The position numbers and the translations under genes are program-made. A stretch of 37,975 bases of DNA from Thermoplasmata archaeon (GTDB taxonomy: Archaea; Thermoplasmatota; Thermoplasmata; Lutacidiplasmatales; UBA184). The notes below the pieces were generated by a model, which was not told the DNA's origin, did no database searches, and was given only the letters and a program-made list of their open reading frames with translations. Location of the stretch: the NCBI GenBank assembly GCA_030037265.1, contig JASHRQ010000030.1, positions 1 through 37,975 on the forward strand, written 5' to 3'. Positions 9,706 to 18,534 of this stretch are shown here, in pieces; the stretch's first letter is position 1, and the number at the start of each line of letters is the position of its first letter.

Positions 9706-10680
9706 TCAGCGCCCGCCCGCGCGTTCCCGCAGCCACGCGAGCGCCGGCGCGGCCTGGCCGCGCTGGAACGCCCGGAGCGTCGGCAGGCCCGGAGGGTCCG
9801 GTTTCCGGCCGTTGGCGACGAGGAAACCGGCGAACGCGGCGACCACGGCGTCCACGTCCTCGGCCGGCGCCGCCCGGCCCGCCGGGAGCCGGCGGAGGAG
9901 CCGCTCCGGGGCCGGGCCGCCCTGCATCGCGACGCTGGGGAGCATCAGCACCCAGTCGAGCCACGGCGGACCGAGGCAGGCGTGGGGCCAATCGACCAGG
10001 AACGCCCCGCGCGGGCCCACGAGCAGGTTGTCCGCCCGGACGTCGCAGTGCACCAGCGTGTCGCCGCGCGTCGCGGGACCGCACCGCGCCTCGAGCTCCA
10101 CCAGCCGGTCGAGGTGGCGCACCGCCCACGGGTCGACGTCGGCGAGCCGGTCGGTCCCGTCGGCCCGGGCGGCCGAGAGCGCGCCCCAGTGACCCGGGAG
10201 GTTGGGGTGGGTCTCGACGAACGGCCGCAGGCGGATCGGGGCGGGCGTGAACTCCCGCGCGAACCGGTCGAGCATCGCGATCACGCGCCGGAGGTCCGCG
10301 GGACGCCACGGGAGCCGGGGCTCCCTGCCCGGAAGGAACTCGAGGGCGAACGCGACCCATCCCGCCTCGTCCAGGCTCCAGAGGAGCCGGGGCGCCGGGA
10401 CGGACGCCGGGAGCGCGCGGGTGACCGCGATCTCCCGTCGGTGGATCCGGGGGGACTCCGGGTTCGAGCCTTCGCTCACCGCCTTGAGGAACGCGCGACG
10501 CCCGTCGGCGAGCGTGAGCGCGGCGGCGACGCCCGGCGAGAATCCGCCGGGTCGGTCGACCGCCCGAGCCACGGGGGACCCGAGCCCGTCGTTCACCCGG
10601 CGCCGGAGCCAGGCGGGCAGCCGGACGTACGGCAGCCGACGCCCCCGGGCGGGCGGGTACGACGCGCGGGGCCGCGGCAT
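9706..10680 (-). CDS. Aminoglycoside phosphotransferase (APH)-family protein
   Basis: LVHCDVRADNLLV...AFLVDWPHACLGPPWLDWV: APH kinase catalytic and metal-binding motifs. Confidence 0.88.
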   Translation of the reverse strand: MPRPRASYPPARGRRLPYVRLPAWLRRRVNDGLGSPVARAVDRPGGFSPGVAAALTLADGRRAFLKAVSEGSNPESPRIHRREIAVTRALPASVPAPRLLWSLDEAGWVAFALEFLPGREPRLPWRPADLRRVIAMLDRFAREFTPAPIRLRPFVETHPNLPGHWGALSAARADGTDRLADVDPWAVRHLDRLVELEARCGPATRGDTLVHCDVRADNLLVGPRGAFLVDWPHACLGPPWLDWVLMLPSVAMQGGPAPERLLRRLPAGRAAPAEDVDAVVAAFAGFLVANGRKPDPPGLPTLRAFQRGQAAPALAWLRERAGGR

Positions 10681-10809
10681 GGGCCCGGCGGGAAGGGGGG
10701 CGCTACATCTCGCTATCGAGCGCCTCGGGCACCGGGCCCGATCCGCCGGCCGAGGGACGGCCCCGGCCTCCCGGGAGCGTACCGGCGCCGACGGCGTCGG
10801 GGGGGCCGC

Positions 10810-11682
10810 TCAGTCTCCGGTGACGTCCTGGAGGAACTCCTCGAGCTGCCCCAGGAACTCGCGGGGCTGCTCGAGGATCGGGTAGTGGCTGCTCCGCGGC
10901 AGGATCCGGAGGTGCGCGGTCCGGATCCGGTTCGCCATGTCGATCGAGGCGTCCAGGAGGAAGTCGTACCGGCCGACGAGCACGACCATCGGGACGAAGA
11001 TCTTCGCGAAGTACTTCCGCCCGTCCCAGCCGGCGAGCGTCCCGTCGACGGCGAACTCGTCGCCGGAGCGCGACTGCATCGCGCGGTACACCTCCTCCGA
11101 CAGCTTCGTCGCCCGGAGGTCCGGCGGCGGGGAGGCCGAGAACCGCTCCGAGAACGGCGCCATCACCTGGGCGGCGAGGTCCCGGTACTCGCGCGACGCG
11201 AAGTCGCGCGCCCCGGTGAACTCGCGGAGCTTCCGCCGGAGGTTCGGCGCGGTGTGCTCCAGGATGAACCGGAAGCCGGCGCGGAGGTCGGCCGCGCTGC
11301 CGGCGCTCGAGCACATGATGAGCGAGGTGAGCCGGTCGGGGTGGCGGTGGGCGTACTCGAGCGCGGCGAAGCCGCCGGCCGAGTAGCCGAGGAGGTGCAG
11401 TTCCTTGATGTCGAGCGCGCGGCGGATCGCCTCGAGGTCGTCCGCCTCGTTCTCGACGGTGTACGCGCTGGGACGGCCCGGCCGCCAGGAGCGGCCGACG
11501 CCGCGGGGGTTGAACAGCACCACGCGGAGGTGGGAGTCGGCGAGCCGCAGCAACGCGCGGAGGTAGTGGTACGACAGCCCCGGCCCGCCGGGGTGGGCGA
11601 GCAGGGTGGCGGGTCCCCGCCCCCGCGAGACGTACTCGAACCGGCGGTGCCCGGAGACCGTCACGAACCCGGCCGGGCTCAT
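10810..11682 (-). CDS. Alpha/beta hydrolase (proline iminopeptidase-like)
   Basis: HPGGPGLSYHYLRAL, FNPRGVGRS and GYSAGGFAALEYA nucleophile elbow; TTAAA box about 25 nt upstream. Confidence 0.9.
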   Translation of the reverse strand: MSPAGFVTVSGHRRFEYVSRGRGPATLLAHPGGPGLSYHYLRALLRLADSHLRVVLFNPRGVGRSWRPGRPSAYTVENEADDLEAIRRALDIKELHLLGYSAGGFAALEYAHRHPDRLTSLIMCSSAGSAADLRAGFRFILEHTAPNLRRKLREFTGARDFASREYRDLAAQVMAPFSERFSASPPPDLRATKLSEEVYRAMQSRSGDEFAVDGTLAGWDGRKYFAKIFVPMVVLVGRYDFLLDASIDMANRIRTAHLRILPRSSHYPILEQPREFLGQLEEFLQDVTGD

Positions 11683-11725
11683 GGCGGCCGCATCGGCGCG
11701 GGCGCTTAAATCCCGCGCCCGACCG

Positions 11726-12436
11726 TCAGGCCGGCGCGGCCCGGACCCTCCGGAGGAAGTCGAGCGTCCGCGCCCAGGCGTCGGCGGCCGCCGGGGCGGA
11801 GTGGCCCTCCCACCCCGGCCGGTGGAACGCGTGCCGCACGCCCGGGTACAGCTGGAGCTCGACGCGTCGGCCGTGCCGGTTGAGGGCCGGGAGCAGCTTC
11901 TCGTAGGCCCACGGGTTGATCCGGGTGTCCTCGGCCCCGAGGACCAGGAGGAGCGGCCCGCGCAGGTGCGCCACCTCGTCCGCGTCCTCGATGAGGCCGT
12001 AGTAGTCGATGCAGAAGTCGAACGGGGCGCGGCAGGCGCCGAGCAGCGCGTACCCTCCGCCCATGCAGAAGCCCATCGTGCCGACCCGCATCGGGGGCGA
12101 GCTCGCCCGCAGCCGGTCGCGCGCCTCGGTGAGCCGGGCGAGCACGGTCTCTGGCGTGAGCCGCTGCCGGAGCGCCATGCCCTCGTTGACGTCCCGGGCG
12201 TACACCCCGTCGTACAGGTCGACCACCGCCGCGGAGACCCCCGCCTCCGCGAGCGACCGGCCGACGGACCGGACGTAATCGTCCCGGCCGAAGATGTCGT
12301 GGATCAGCACGATCCCCAGGTCCGGACCGCCCGCGAACAGTTCGGGGGCGCCGGCCCGTACCGGCGACGTCGCGGGCGTCGGCGCGCTCGTGCGAACCCC
12401 TCCCCCAGCGCCGACGGCGGAGCCGTCCGGAGCCAT
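11726..12436 (-). CDS. Dienelactone hydrolase family protein
   Basis: GFCMGGGYALLGACR nucleophile motif, VLIHDIFGRDDYVRSVGRSLAEAG and YPGVRHAFHRP; ORF starts at 12466 inside the tRNA, so the internal ATG at 12436 was chosen. Confidence 0.88.
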   Translation of the reverse strand: MAPDGSAVGAGGGVRTSAPTPATSPVRAGAPELFAGGPDLGIVLIHDIFGRDDYVRSVGRSLAEAGVSAAVVDLYDGVYARDVNEGMALRQRLTPETVLARLTEARDRLRASSPPMRVGTMGFCMGGGYALLGACRAPFDFCIDYYGLIEDADEVAHLRGPLLLVLGAEDTRINPWAYEKLLPALNRHGRRVELQLYPGVRHAFHRPGWEGHSAPAAADAWARTLDFLRRVRAAPA

Positions 12437-12458
12437 AGCGGTGGCGGGAGCGAAGGAT

Positions 12459-12531
12459 GCGGGCACCGGGATTTGAACCCGGGTTATAGGCTTGGCAAGC
12501 CTATGTGATAACCAGACTACACTATGCCCGC
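12459..12531 (-). tRNA. tRNA-Gly(GCC), no intron, CCA not encoded
   Basis: Reverse complement GCGGGCATAGTGTAGTCTGGTTATCACATAGGCTTGCCAAGCCTATAACCCGGGTTCAAATCCCGGTGCCCGC; acceptor GCGGGCA/TGCCCGC, anticodon loop TTGCCAA (GCC), T-arm CCGGGTTCAAATCCCGG. Confidence 0.97.
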
Positions 12532-12579
12532 GTCCCCCGGCCGCGCGGAGGCCGGGACCGCGCCGCCACCGGCGCCCCC

Positions 12580-12588
12580 ACTATAAGA
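12580..12588 (-). promoter_or_regulatory. Putative TATA box for tRNA-Gly
   Basis: actataaga on + strand (tcttatagt on -), about 50 nt upstream of the mature tRNA 5' end. Confidence 0.5.
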
Positions 12589-12728
12589 CAGGCCGGGGCG
12601 GAGGCGTCGCGTCCGCGACGAATGCCCCGATCCGGGCGCCCGGGGCCTCGGCTCTTTATAGCGCGCCGGGCGATGGCGCGGTTCCGTCCTCGGCGGCCGC
12701 GGACCGCGGCGCCGGACGGGGAAGGCTC

Positions 12729-13505
12729 GTGAGCGCGGGGCGTCCGTTCGTCGAGGGGGAGCCGGTCCTCCTCCGCCGTCGCGAGGGGGACGCGCTGCTG
12801 CTCCGGGTCGCGCGCGAGCCCCAGACGATCGAGGGGGTGGGGGTCGTCGACCTGTCGGGGCAGGTCGGGCAGCCGCCCGGGTCGACGGTCGAGTGGGCCG
12901 GCGCGAGCTACGTGGTCCTGCGGCCGTCCCTCGCCGACCTGCTGGCCCACCTCCGGCGGCGCGCGCAGATCGTCACGCCGAAGGACGCCCTCTACCTCCT
13001 GTACCTCGCCGACGTCCGGCCCGGCGCGCACGTCGCGGAGGCCGGGGCCGGGAGCGGAGCGCTCACCGTCGTCCTCGCGTGGGCCGCCGGGGAGACGGGC
13101 CGGGTGGTCTCGTACGACCGTCGGCCGGACTTCCTCGGGGTCGCGCGCCGGAACGTCGCCCAGGCCGGCCTGGACGGCCGCGTCCGGTTCGTCGAGCGGG
13201 ACGTCGCCGCGTCCGGGTTCGACGCGGACGGGTTCGACGGGGTCGTGCTCGACCTTCCGGAGCCGTGGGCCGTGCTGCCGGCGGCCCGGGCGGCGCTCGT
13301 CCCGGGCGGGAGCGTGGCCACGTACACGCCGACGTACAACCAGCTCGAGCGGACGGTACGGGCGCTGCGCGCGTCGGGGTTCGAGGAGGTCCGGAGCGTG
13401 GAGCTGCTCGAGCGCTCGCTGCACGTCGGCGAGGGCGGGACGCGGCCGGAGTTCGACATGCTTGGGCACACCGGCTTCCTGACCGGCGCCCGGCGGGTCG
13501 CCTGA
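12729..13505 (+). CDS. trmI: tRNA (adenine-N1-)-methyltransferase, TrmI family (m1A57/58)
   Basis: IVTPKDALYLLYLADVRPGAHVAEAGAGSGALTVVLAWAAG...VVLDLPEPW...TYTPTYNQLERTVRALR; GTG start at 12729. Confidence 0.93.
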   Translation: MSAGRPFVEGEPVLLRRREGDALLLRVAREPQTIEGVGVVDLSGQVGQPPGSTVEWAGASYVVLRPSLADLLAHLRRRAQIVTPKDALYLLYLADVRPGAHVAEAGAGSGALTVVLAWAAGETGRVVSYDRRPDFLGVARRNVAQAGLDGRVRFVERDVAASGFDADGFDGVVLDLPEPWAVLPAARAALVPGGSVATYTPTYNQLERTVRALRASGFEEVRSVELLERSLHVGEGGTRPEFDMLGHTGFLTGARRVA

Positions 13506-13507
13506 CG

Positions 13508-14269
13508 ATGGCCGACCTCGCGCTCGCCGTCGGCGGCGGCGTCGGGGTGCTCCTCTCGGCCGGGTACGTCTACGCCGAGGTGGGCCGGTTCGCGGTCCCC
13601 CAGGTGCCGCGGTCGCTGTTCGACGAGAACAAGGCGCTGATCGCGTACATCGTCGGGCTGTTCGTCGGCGTGCCGCTGACGCTCGCCTGGGTGTTCTTCT
13701 ACGTCGCGGTGCTCGACGGGGCGCTCGTCTCGGCGATCGTCGACGTCGTCCTCCTGGTCACCGGGGGCGAGATCGCGCAGATGCTGCTCGTCCGGAGCCG
13801 GTTCTTCTCCCACCCGACCGGCGGGCCGTTCTACGCGCTGTCGCTCCGGGCGGGGATCGGCGGGCTCCTCATCATCGGCGCCATCTCCGAGTCGTACCCG
13901 GGCGTCGCGAACGTGACCGACGCGGCCCTGCTCGCGCTCCAGGTGGTGGCGCTCCTCCTGATCCAGGTGACCGCCGGGCTCCGGGGCTCGCTGCCGGTCC
14001 CGACCGCCTCGTCGGTGGTGCGGCAGCGGCTCGCGTCGTTCGTGCTCCTGCTGGCGCTGTACGCCCTGACCGCCTCGGGGGCGCTGTACGGCGCGACGAC
14101 CGGGCTCGTCGGCGCCGGGATCGCGATCGCCGGGGCGCTGTTCCTGTACTGGGACGCCCGGCCGACCGTCCTCGCGCCGCCGCACCCGGCCCCGCCCGTG
14201 CCGGCGGCGGGGGAGAGCCCGTACCGGCGGCTGCCGTCGTCGAAGCCGGGGCGGCCCAAGGGCCCGTGA
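13508..14269 (+). CDS. Conserved multi-TM membrane protein, unknown function
   Basis: Several hydrophobic segments and a Pro-rich cytoplasmic-like C-terminal tail; tightly linked downstream of trmI. Confidence 0.75.
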   Translation: MADLALAVGGGVGVLLSAGYVYAEVGRFAVPQVPRSLFDENKALIAYIVGLFVGVPLTLAWVFFYVAVLDGALVSAIVDVVLLVTGGEIAQMLLVRSRFFSHPTGGPFYALSLRAGIGGLLIIGAISESYPGVANVTDAALLALQVVALLLIQVTAGLRGSLPVPTASSVVRQRLASFVLLLALYALTASGALYGATTGLVGAGIAIAGALFLYWDARPTVLAPPHPAPPVPAAGESPYRRLPSSKPGRPKGP

Positions 14270-14303
14270 GCCGCCCGCGGCGCCGGGCGCCGGGTCGCGG
14301 CGC

Positions 14304-14807
14304 CTACGGGAGCGAGACCGACGGGCCGACGTTCACCGTGATCAGGATCAGGATCAGCAGCACGAACGACGCGACGAAGATCGCCCCGTTCACCCGGCGC
14401 TCCGCGGCGATGAAGCGGATCTCGTCCGGGTTGCCGCTCGCCGGCAGCCGGAGCCCGAAGTGGAGCTTCACGGCCGCCCCGAACCCGAGGAAGGCGAGCC
14501 CGAGCACGGCGAGGATCTTGCCGACGATCGTCCACGTGGCGGCGTTGCTCAGCCAGCTGACCCCGCAGCTCGCGGCGTCGGTGTAGCACGTGCCGGGGAC
14601 CGAGACCGCGGCGACGATGGCGATCGCTCCGATGAAGACCAGGAGGTAGCCCACGGCGCGGGCGCCCAGCGAGATGAGCCCCCAGACGTCGTGGCGGGCG
14701 GCGGGCAGCCACGGCCCGCCCGACGGCGCCCAGACGGGCGGCGGCGGGGACGGCGGGGCGGCGCTGCCAGAGAGCGGCGGCGTTCCGGGAGACGACGGGG
14801 CCGACAT
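14304..14807 (-). CDS. Membrane protein, unknown function
   Basis: Pro-rich N terminus and three or four hydrophobic segments; ttacttaag box about 28 nt upstream of the ATG. Confidence 0.72.
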   Translation of the reverse strand: MSAPSSPGTPPLSGSAAPPSPPPPVWAPSGGPWLPAARHDVWGLISLGARAVGYLLVFIGAIAIVAAVSVPGTCYTDAASCGVSWLSNAATWTIVGKILAVLGLAFLGFGAAVKLHFGLRLPASGNPDEIRFIAAERRVNGAIFVASFVLLILILITVNVGPSVSLP

Positions 14808-14907
14808 GGGGATACGTTCCGTCGCCCGGGTTACTTAAGCATTCTCCGACGGCCGAACCCCGCCCGGGGCGCCCCCCCCGCGCGGGAGCGGCCTCCGCGC
14901 CCGCCGG

Positions 14908-15936
14908 TCAGCGGGCCCCGGGCCGCACGGCCCAGCTCTGGACCCCCTCCGGGGAGAAGGCGAACTCGATCGCCTGCCCCCCCGACGCGCGGATCGTCTT
15001 CGCGACCTCCTGCCGGCGCTTGAAGTCGCAGAACAGGAGGAGGTACCCCCCGCCCCCCGCCCCCGTGAGCTTGCCGCCGAGCGCCCCGGCGGCGCGCGCC
15101 CGGGCGTAGAACCGGTCGATCTTCGGGTTCGTGATCCCCCGCGTGAACCGCTTCTTCGCCTCCCACCCCTCGTGCAGGAGGTGCCCCAGCTCGTCCAGGT
15201 TGCCGGTCAGGAGCTCCTTCTTCATGCTGAGCGCGAGCCGCTTGGTCTCGTCGAGCGCGTCGACCGTGTCCCGGTTCCGGTCGGTGTACGACCGGGTCTG
15301 CCGCTCGATGATGTCCCCGGAGAACCGGGTGAGGCCGGTGTAGCAGAGCATGAGGCGGTACTCGAGCTCGTTCAGCACCTCCGGGTCGATCCGGAGCGGG
15401 TTCACGACCGTCGAGCCCGCCTGGAACTCGATGAAGTTGAAGCCGCCGAAGGCGGCCGCGTACTGGTCCTGACGCCCGCCCGGGTCGCCCAGGTCGACCC
15501 GCTCGATCCGGTAGGCGAGCTCCGCGACCTCGTAGGTGGTGAGCGGGATCTTGAGGTACCGGGTGAACAGCGCGACGAGCGCGACGACCATCGTGGAGGA
15601 GCTCCCGAGCCCGGTCCGCGGCGGGGCGTCGGAGTGGAGGAACACCTCCCAGTCGACGTCGGGCCGGTGGAACTGCCGCAGGGTCGCCTTCACGAGGTCG
15701 AGCTCGCCGTTGTAGACGTACTCCTGCGGGGTCCGGTAGTCGACGGAGACGTCGAAGTCGAGCGACTGGACGTGGACGCGGCCCTTCCCGGGCCGGCTCG
15801 TGAGGGTCGCGTAGGCGAACTTGTCGATCGTGCAGTTGAGCACCGCCCCCCCGCGCTCCTCCGGATACGGCGACACGTCGGTCCCGCCCCCCGCGAACGA
15901 GATCCGCAGCGGGGCCTTGGCGCGGAAGATATCCAT
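14908..15936 (-). CDS. GHMP kinase (D-glycero-D-manno-heptose 7-phosphate kinase-like)
   Basis: AKAPLRISFAGGGTDVSPYPEERGGAVLN, PPRTGLGSSSTMVVAL and GGKLTGAGGGGYLLLFC; start at ATG 15936. Confidence 0.9.
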   Translation of the reverse strand: MDIFRAKAPLRISFAGGGTDVSPYPEERGGAVLNCTIDKFAYATLTSRPGKGRVHVQSLDFDVSVDYRTPQEYVYNGELDLVKATLRQFHRPDVDWEVFLHSDAPPRTGLGSSSTMVVALVALFTRYLKIPLTTYEVAELAYRIERVDLGDPGGRQDQYAAAFGGFNFIEFQAGSTVVNPLRIDPEVLNELEYRLMLCYTGLTRFSGDIIERQTRSYTDRNRDTVDALDETKRLALSMKKELLTGNLDELGHLLHEGWEAKKRFTRGITNPKIDRFYARARAAGALGGKLTGAGGGGYLLLFCDFKRRQEVAKTIRASGGQAIEFAFSPEGVQSWAVRPGAR

Positions 15937-15962
15937 CGAACGGCGCCCGACGGCGCAATAGG

Positions 15963-15971
15963 CTCTTAAAC
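15963..15971 (+). promoter_or_regulatory. Putative TATA box, leaderless promoter
   Basis: ctcttaaac about 28 nt upstream of ATG 15995, in a divergent intergenic region. Confidence 0.5.
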
Positions 15972-15994
15972 GTGGCCCCGTCGTTGGGCTGACG

Positions 15995-16426
15995 ATGCCC
16001 CCGCGCAGCGAGGAACCGACCTTCAGCCGGCGCCTCCGGGAAGGGGTCCGGGAGCACCGGTTCGCCCTGGCGATCACGGTGTTCGCCGTCGGCCTGTTCC
16101 TGTCCGTGATCGCGGCGGGCGACCTCACGCCGCTTAGCTCCGTCGCGCCGTTCCCGACGATCAACCGCGTGACCGACCGGAGCGCGTCCGGGGGCGTGAA
16201 CTACAACCTCGCGTTCATCATCATTGGGCCGATCGTCGCGCTCATCGGGGCGTACCTGTTCGGCGCGTACCTCTGGGCCCGTCGCCGCTTCGAGCACCTG
16301 ATGCGGACGAAGAGCAAGGCGGAGTTCCTGCGGAACCTGGACCAGATCGAGGAGATCCTCTGGGACCTCACGCCGGCCGACGAGGAGCGGTACCTCGCGA
16401 AGCGCGCCGAGTTCCGGCTGCGCTGA
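15995..16426 (+). CDS. Small two-TM membrane protein (possibly DUF3198 family)
   Basis: Two hydrophobic segments, then a charged helical tail FLRNLDQIEEILWDLTPADEERYLAKRAEF. Confidence 0.65.
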   Translation: MPPRSEEPTFSRRLREGVREHRFALAITVFAVGLFLSVIAAGDLTPLSSVAPFPTINRVTDRSASGGVNYNLAFIIIGPIVALIGAYLFGAYLWARRRFEHLMRTKSKAEFLRNLDQIEEILWDLTPADEERYLAKRAEFRLR

Positions 16427-16468
16427 GGCGGGCGCCCCCGGGGGCCGGGCCCGCCGGCCCGCCTCCGC

Positions 16469-16477
16469 GTTAAGTAA
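16469..16477 (+). promoter_or_regulatory. Putative TATA box
   Basis: cgttaagtaatt about 27 nt upstream of ATG 16500. Confidence 0.5.
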
Positions 16478-16499
16478 TTCCCCCGGGTCCCGCGGTCCG

Positions 16500-17408
16500 A
16501 TGTCGGCTCCGTCCGCGCCCGGCGCGGCCCCGGCGGCCGCGCCGAGGGACTTCACGTTCCGGCGGCTCCAGAAACCGGAGGAGCTCCGCCAGGCGGAGGA
16601 GCTCCAGCGGGAGGCGTGGGGACTCACCGACGAGCCGCCCACGTCGCGCACGATCCTCCGCGCAATCCAGGACAACGGGGGGCTCGTGCTCGGCGCGTTC
16701 GCCGACATCTACCTCGCCGGGGTCACGATCGGGATCCTCGGCTGGGACGGGACGCGGCTGTACCACTACTCGCACATGAACGCCGTCCGGCCGGCGTACC
16801 AGAACCACCACGTCGGGTTCCGGCTCAAGGTGTACCAGCGCGAGGAGGTGCTGAAGCAGGGCCTCCCGCTCATGCGCTGGACGTTCGACCCGCTGCAGAG
16901 CAAGAACGCCCGGCTGAACGTGCGCCGGCTCGGCGCGCACCCCGACCACTACTACCTCCACTACTACGGGACGATGGGCTCGGAGGTGAACCGCGGGCTC
17001 GAGAGCGACCGGCTGCGGGTCAGCTGGGCGCTCGACGACCCCGAGGTCGAGCGGCGGGTCGCCGGGCAGTATCCGTCGCCCGAGCAGGACCGGGCGCGCT
17101 GGGCGGAGGCCCAGGCGCTCGTCGAGACGCAGCTCGGGGAGGCGGGGCTTCGCGTGCCGACGACGGTGAGCGAGCCGTCCCGGCCGACGGCGCACCTCGA
17201 GATCCCGTTCGACCTCCAGTCGGTGCGCGACCACCAGGCCGGGACGCTCCGGACCTGGCGCCACGCGACGCGCGACGCCTTCCGTGCCGCCTTCGACCTG
17301 GGGTACCGGGTGGACGACTTCACGACGCTGTCGCTCGAGCACGAGCGCCGGAGCTTCTACCTGCTGTCGAAGCCCCCGCCCGGGGACCGTCCGCCGGAGG
17401 CGACGTAG
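16500..17408 (+). CDS. GNAT-family acetyl/succinyltransferase of the type paired with NSAR/OSBS enzymes
   Basis: REAWG...PTSRTILRAIQDNGGLVLGAF, HSHMNAVRPAYQNHHVGFRLKVYQREEVL and WTFDPLQSKNARLNVRRLGA; immediately upstream of a MenC/NSAR-like gene. Confidence 0.85.
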   Translation: MSAPSAPGAAPAAAPRDFTFRRLQKPEELRQAEELQREAWGLTDEPPTSRTILRAIQDNGGLVLGAFADIYLAGVTIGILGWDGTRLYHYSHMNAVRPAYQNHHVGFRLKVYQREEVLKQGLPLMRWTFDPLQSKNARLNVRRLGAHPDHYYLHYYGTMGSEVNRGLESDRLRVSWALDDPEVERRVAGQYPSPEQDRARWAEAQALVETQLGEAGLRVPTTVSEPSRPTAHLEIPFDLQSVRDHQAGTLRTWRHATRDAFRAAFDLGYRVDDFTTLSLEHERRSFYLLSKPPPGDRPPEAT

Positions 17409-17409
17409 C

Positions 17410-18534
17410 ATGGCCCGGGTGCGGAAGGTCCGGCTGGACGAGCTCGAGGCGCCGCTCGTCGAGCCGTTCGAGACGAGCTTCGGCGTCGAGCGCCGGCGCC
17501 GGTTCCTGGTGGTCGCGCTCGAGGACGACACCGGGGAGACCGGGCTCGGCGAGTGCGTCGCCGCGCGCGACCCGCTCTACTCGGGGGAGTCGGTGGCGAC
17601 GGCGCGCTGGATGCTCCAGACGTACCTCATCCCGCGGCTGCTCCGCGAGGAGCTCCCGACCCCGGAGGCGTTCTTCGCGCAGGCCCGGCCGCTCCGCGAG
17701 CACCTGATGGCGAAGGCGGCGGTCGAGATCGCCCTCTGGGACCTCCACGCGCGGCGCGCCGGCACCTCCGTCGCCCGCGCGCTGGGGGGCACGCGCTCCC
17801 GGGTCGAGGTTGGCGTCAGCGTCGGGATCCAGCCGACGGTCCCCCAGCTCGTGCGCCGGGTCGGGCAGTACCTGGACGACGGCTACCGCCGGATCAAGGT
17901 CAAGGTGAAGCCCGGCTGGGACCGCGAGCCGGTGGGCGCCCTCCGGCGCGAGTACCCGGACCTGCGCCTGTGGGCCGACGCGAACCAGGCGTATCCCCCG
18001 TCGGCCGCGCGCGAGGTCGCCGCGTGGGCGACGGAGTTCCAGGTGGAGCAGCTCGAGCAGCCGTTCCCGGAGCGCGCGCTGTCGGCGCACGCCGAGATCG
18101 CGCGCGGCGCCCCGTTCAAGGTGTGCCTCGACGAGTCGATCACCTCCGCGGAGGCGCTGGACGAGGCGCTCGAGCGGCACGCGCTCACGAGCCTCAACGT
18201 GAAGCCGGGCCGCGTGGGCGGGCTCGCGACCGGCCGCGCGATGGGCCGGCGCGCGGCCGAGGCCGGGTTCCCGGCGTGGGTGGGCGGGATGCTCGAGACC
18301 GGCATCGGCCGGTCGTTCAACGTGGCGCTCGCCAGCACGCCGCCGTTCGTCTTCCCCGGCGACCTCTCCGCGAGCGACCGGTACTACCGGGAGGAGTTCG
18401 TCGACCCCGCCTTCGAGCTGGGTCCCGGCAGCACCCTCCGGGTCCCCACGGGCCGGGGGCTGGGCGTCGAGGTCGTGGAGCGGGTGTACCGGAAGTTCCT
18501 TCGGCGCCGGCGCGAGTTCCGTCGCTCGGCATGA
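17410..18534 (+). CDS. o-Succinylbenzoate synthase / N-succinylamino acid racemase-like enolase superfamily enzyme
   Basis: RRIKVKVKPGWD (KxK), LWADANQAY, QLEQPF, CLDESI and NVKPGRVGG: conserved OSBS/NSAR catalytic motifs. Confidence 0.9.
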   Translation: MARVRKVRLDELEAPLVEPFETSFGVERRRRFLVVALEDDTGETGLGECVAARDPLYSGESVATARWMLQTYLIPRLLREELPTPEAFFAQARPLREHLMAKAAVEIALWDLHARRAGTSVARALGGTRSRVEVGVSVGIQPTVPQLVRRVGQYLDDGYRRIKVKVKPGWDREPVGALRREYPDLRLWADANQAYPPSAAREVAAWATEFQVEQLEQPFPERALSAHAEIARGAPFKVCLDESITSAEALDEALERHALTSLNVKPGRVGGLATGRAMGRRAAEAGFPAWVGGMLETGIGRSFNVALASTPPFVFPGDLSASDRYYREEFVDPAFELGPGSTLRVPTGRGLGVEVVERVYRKFLRRRREFRRSA

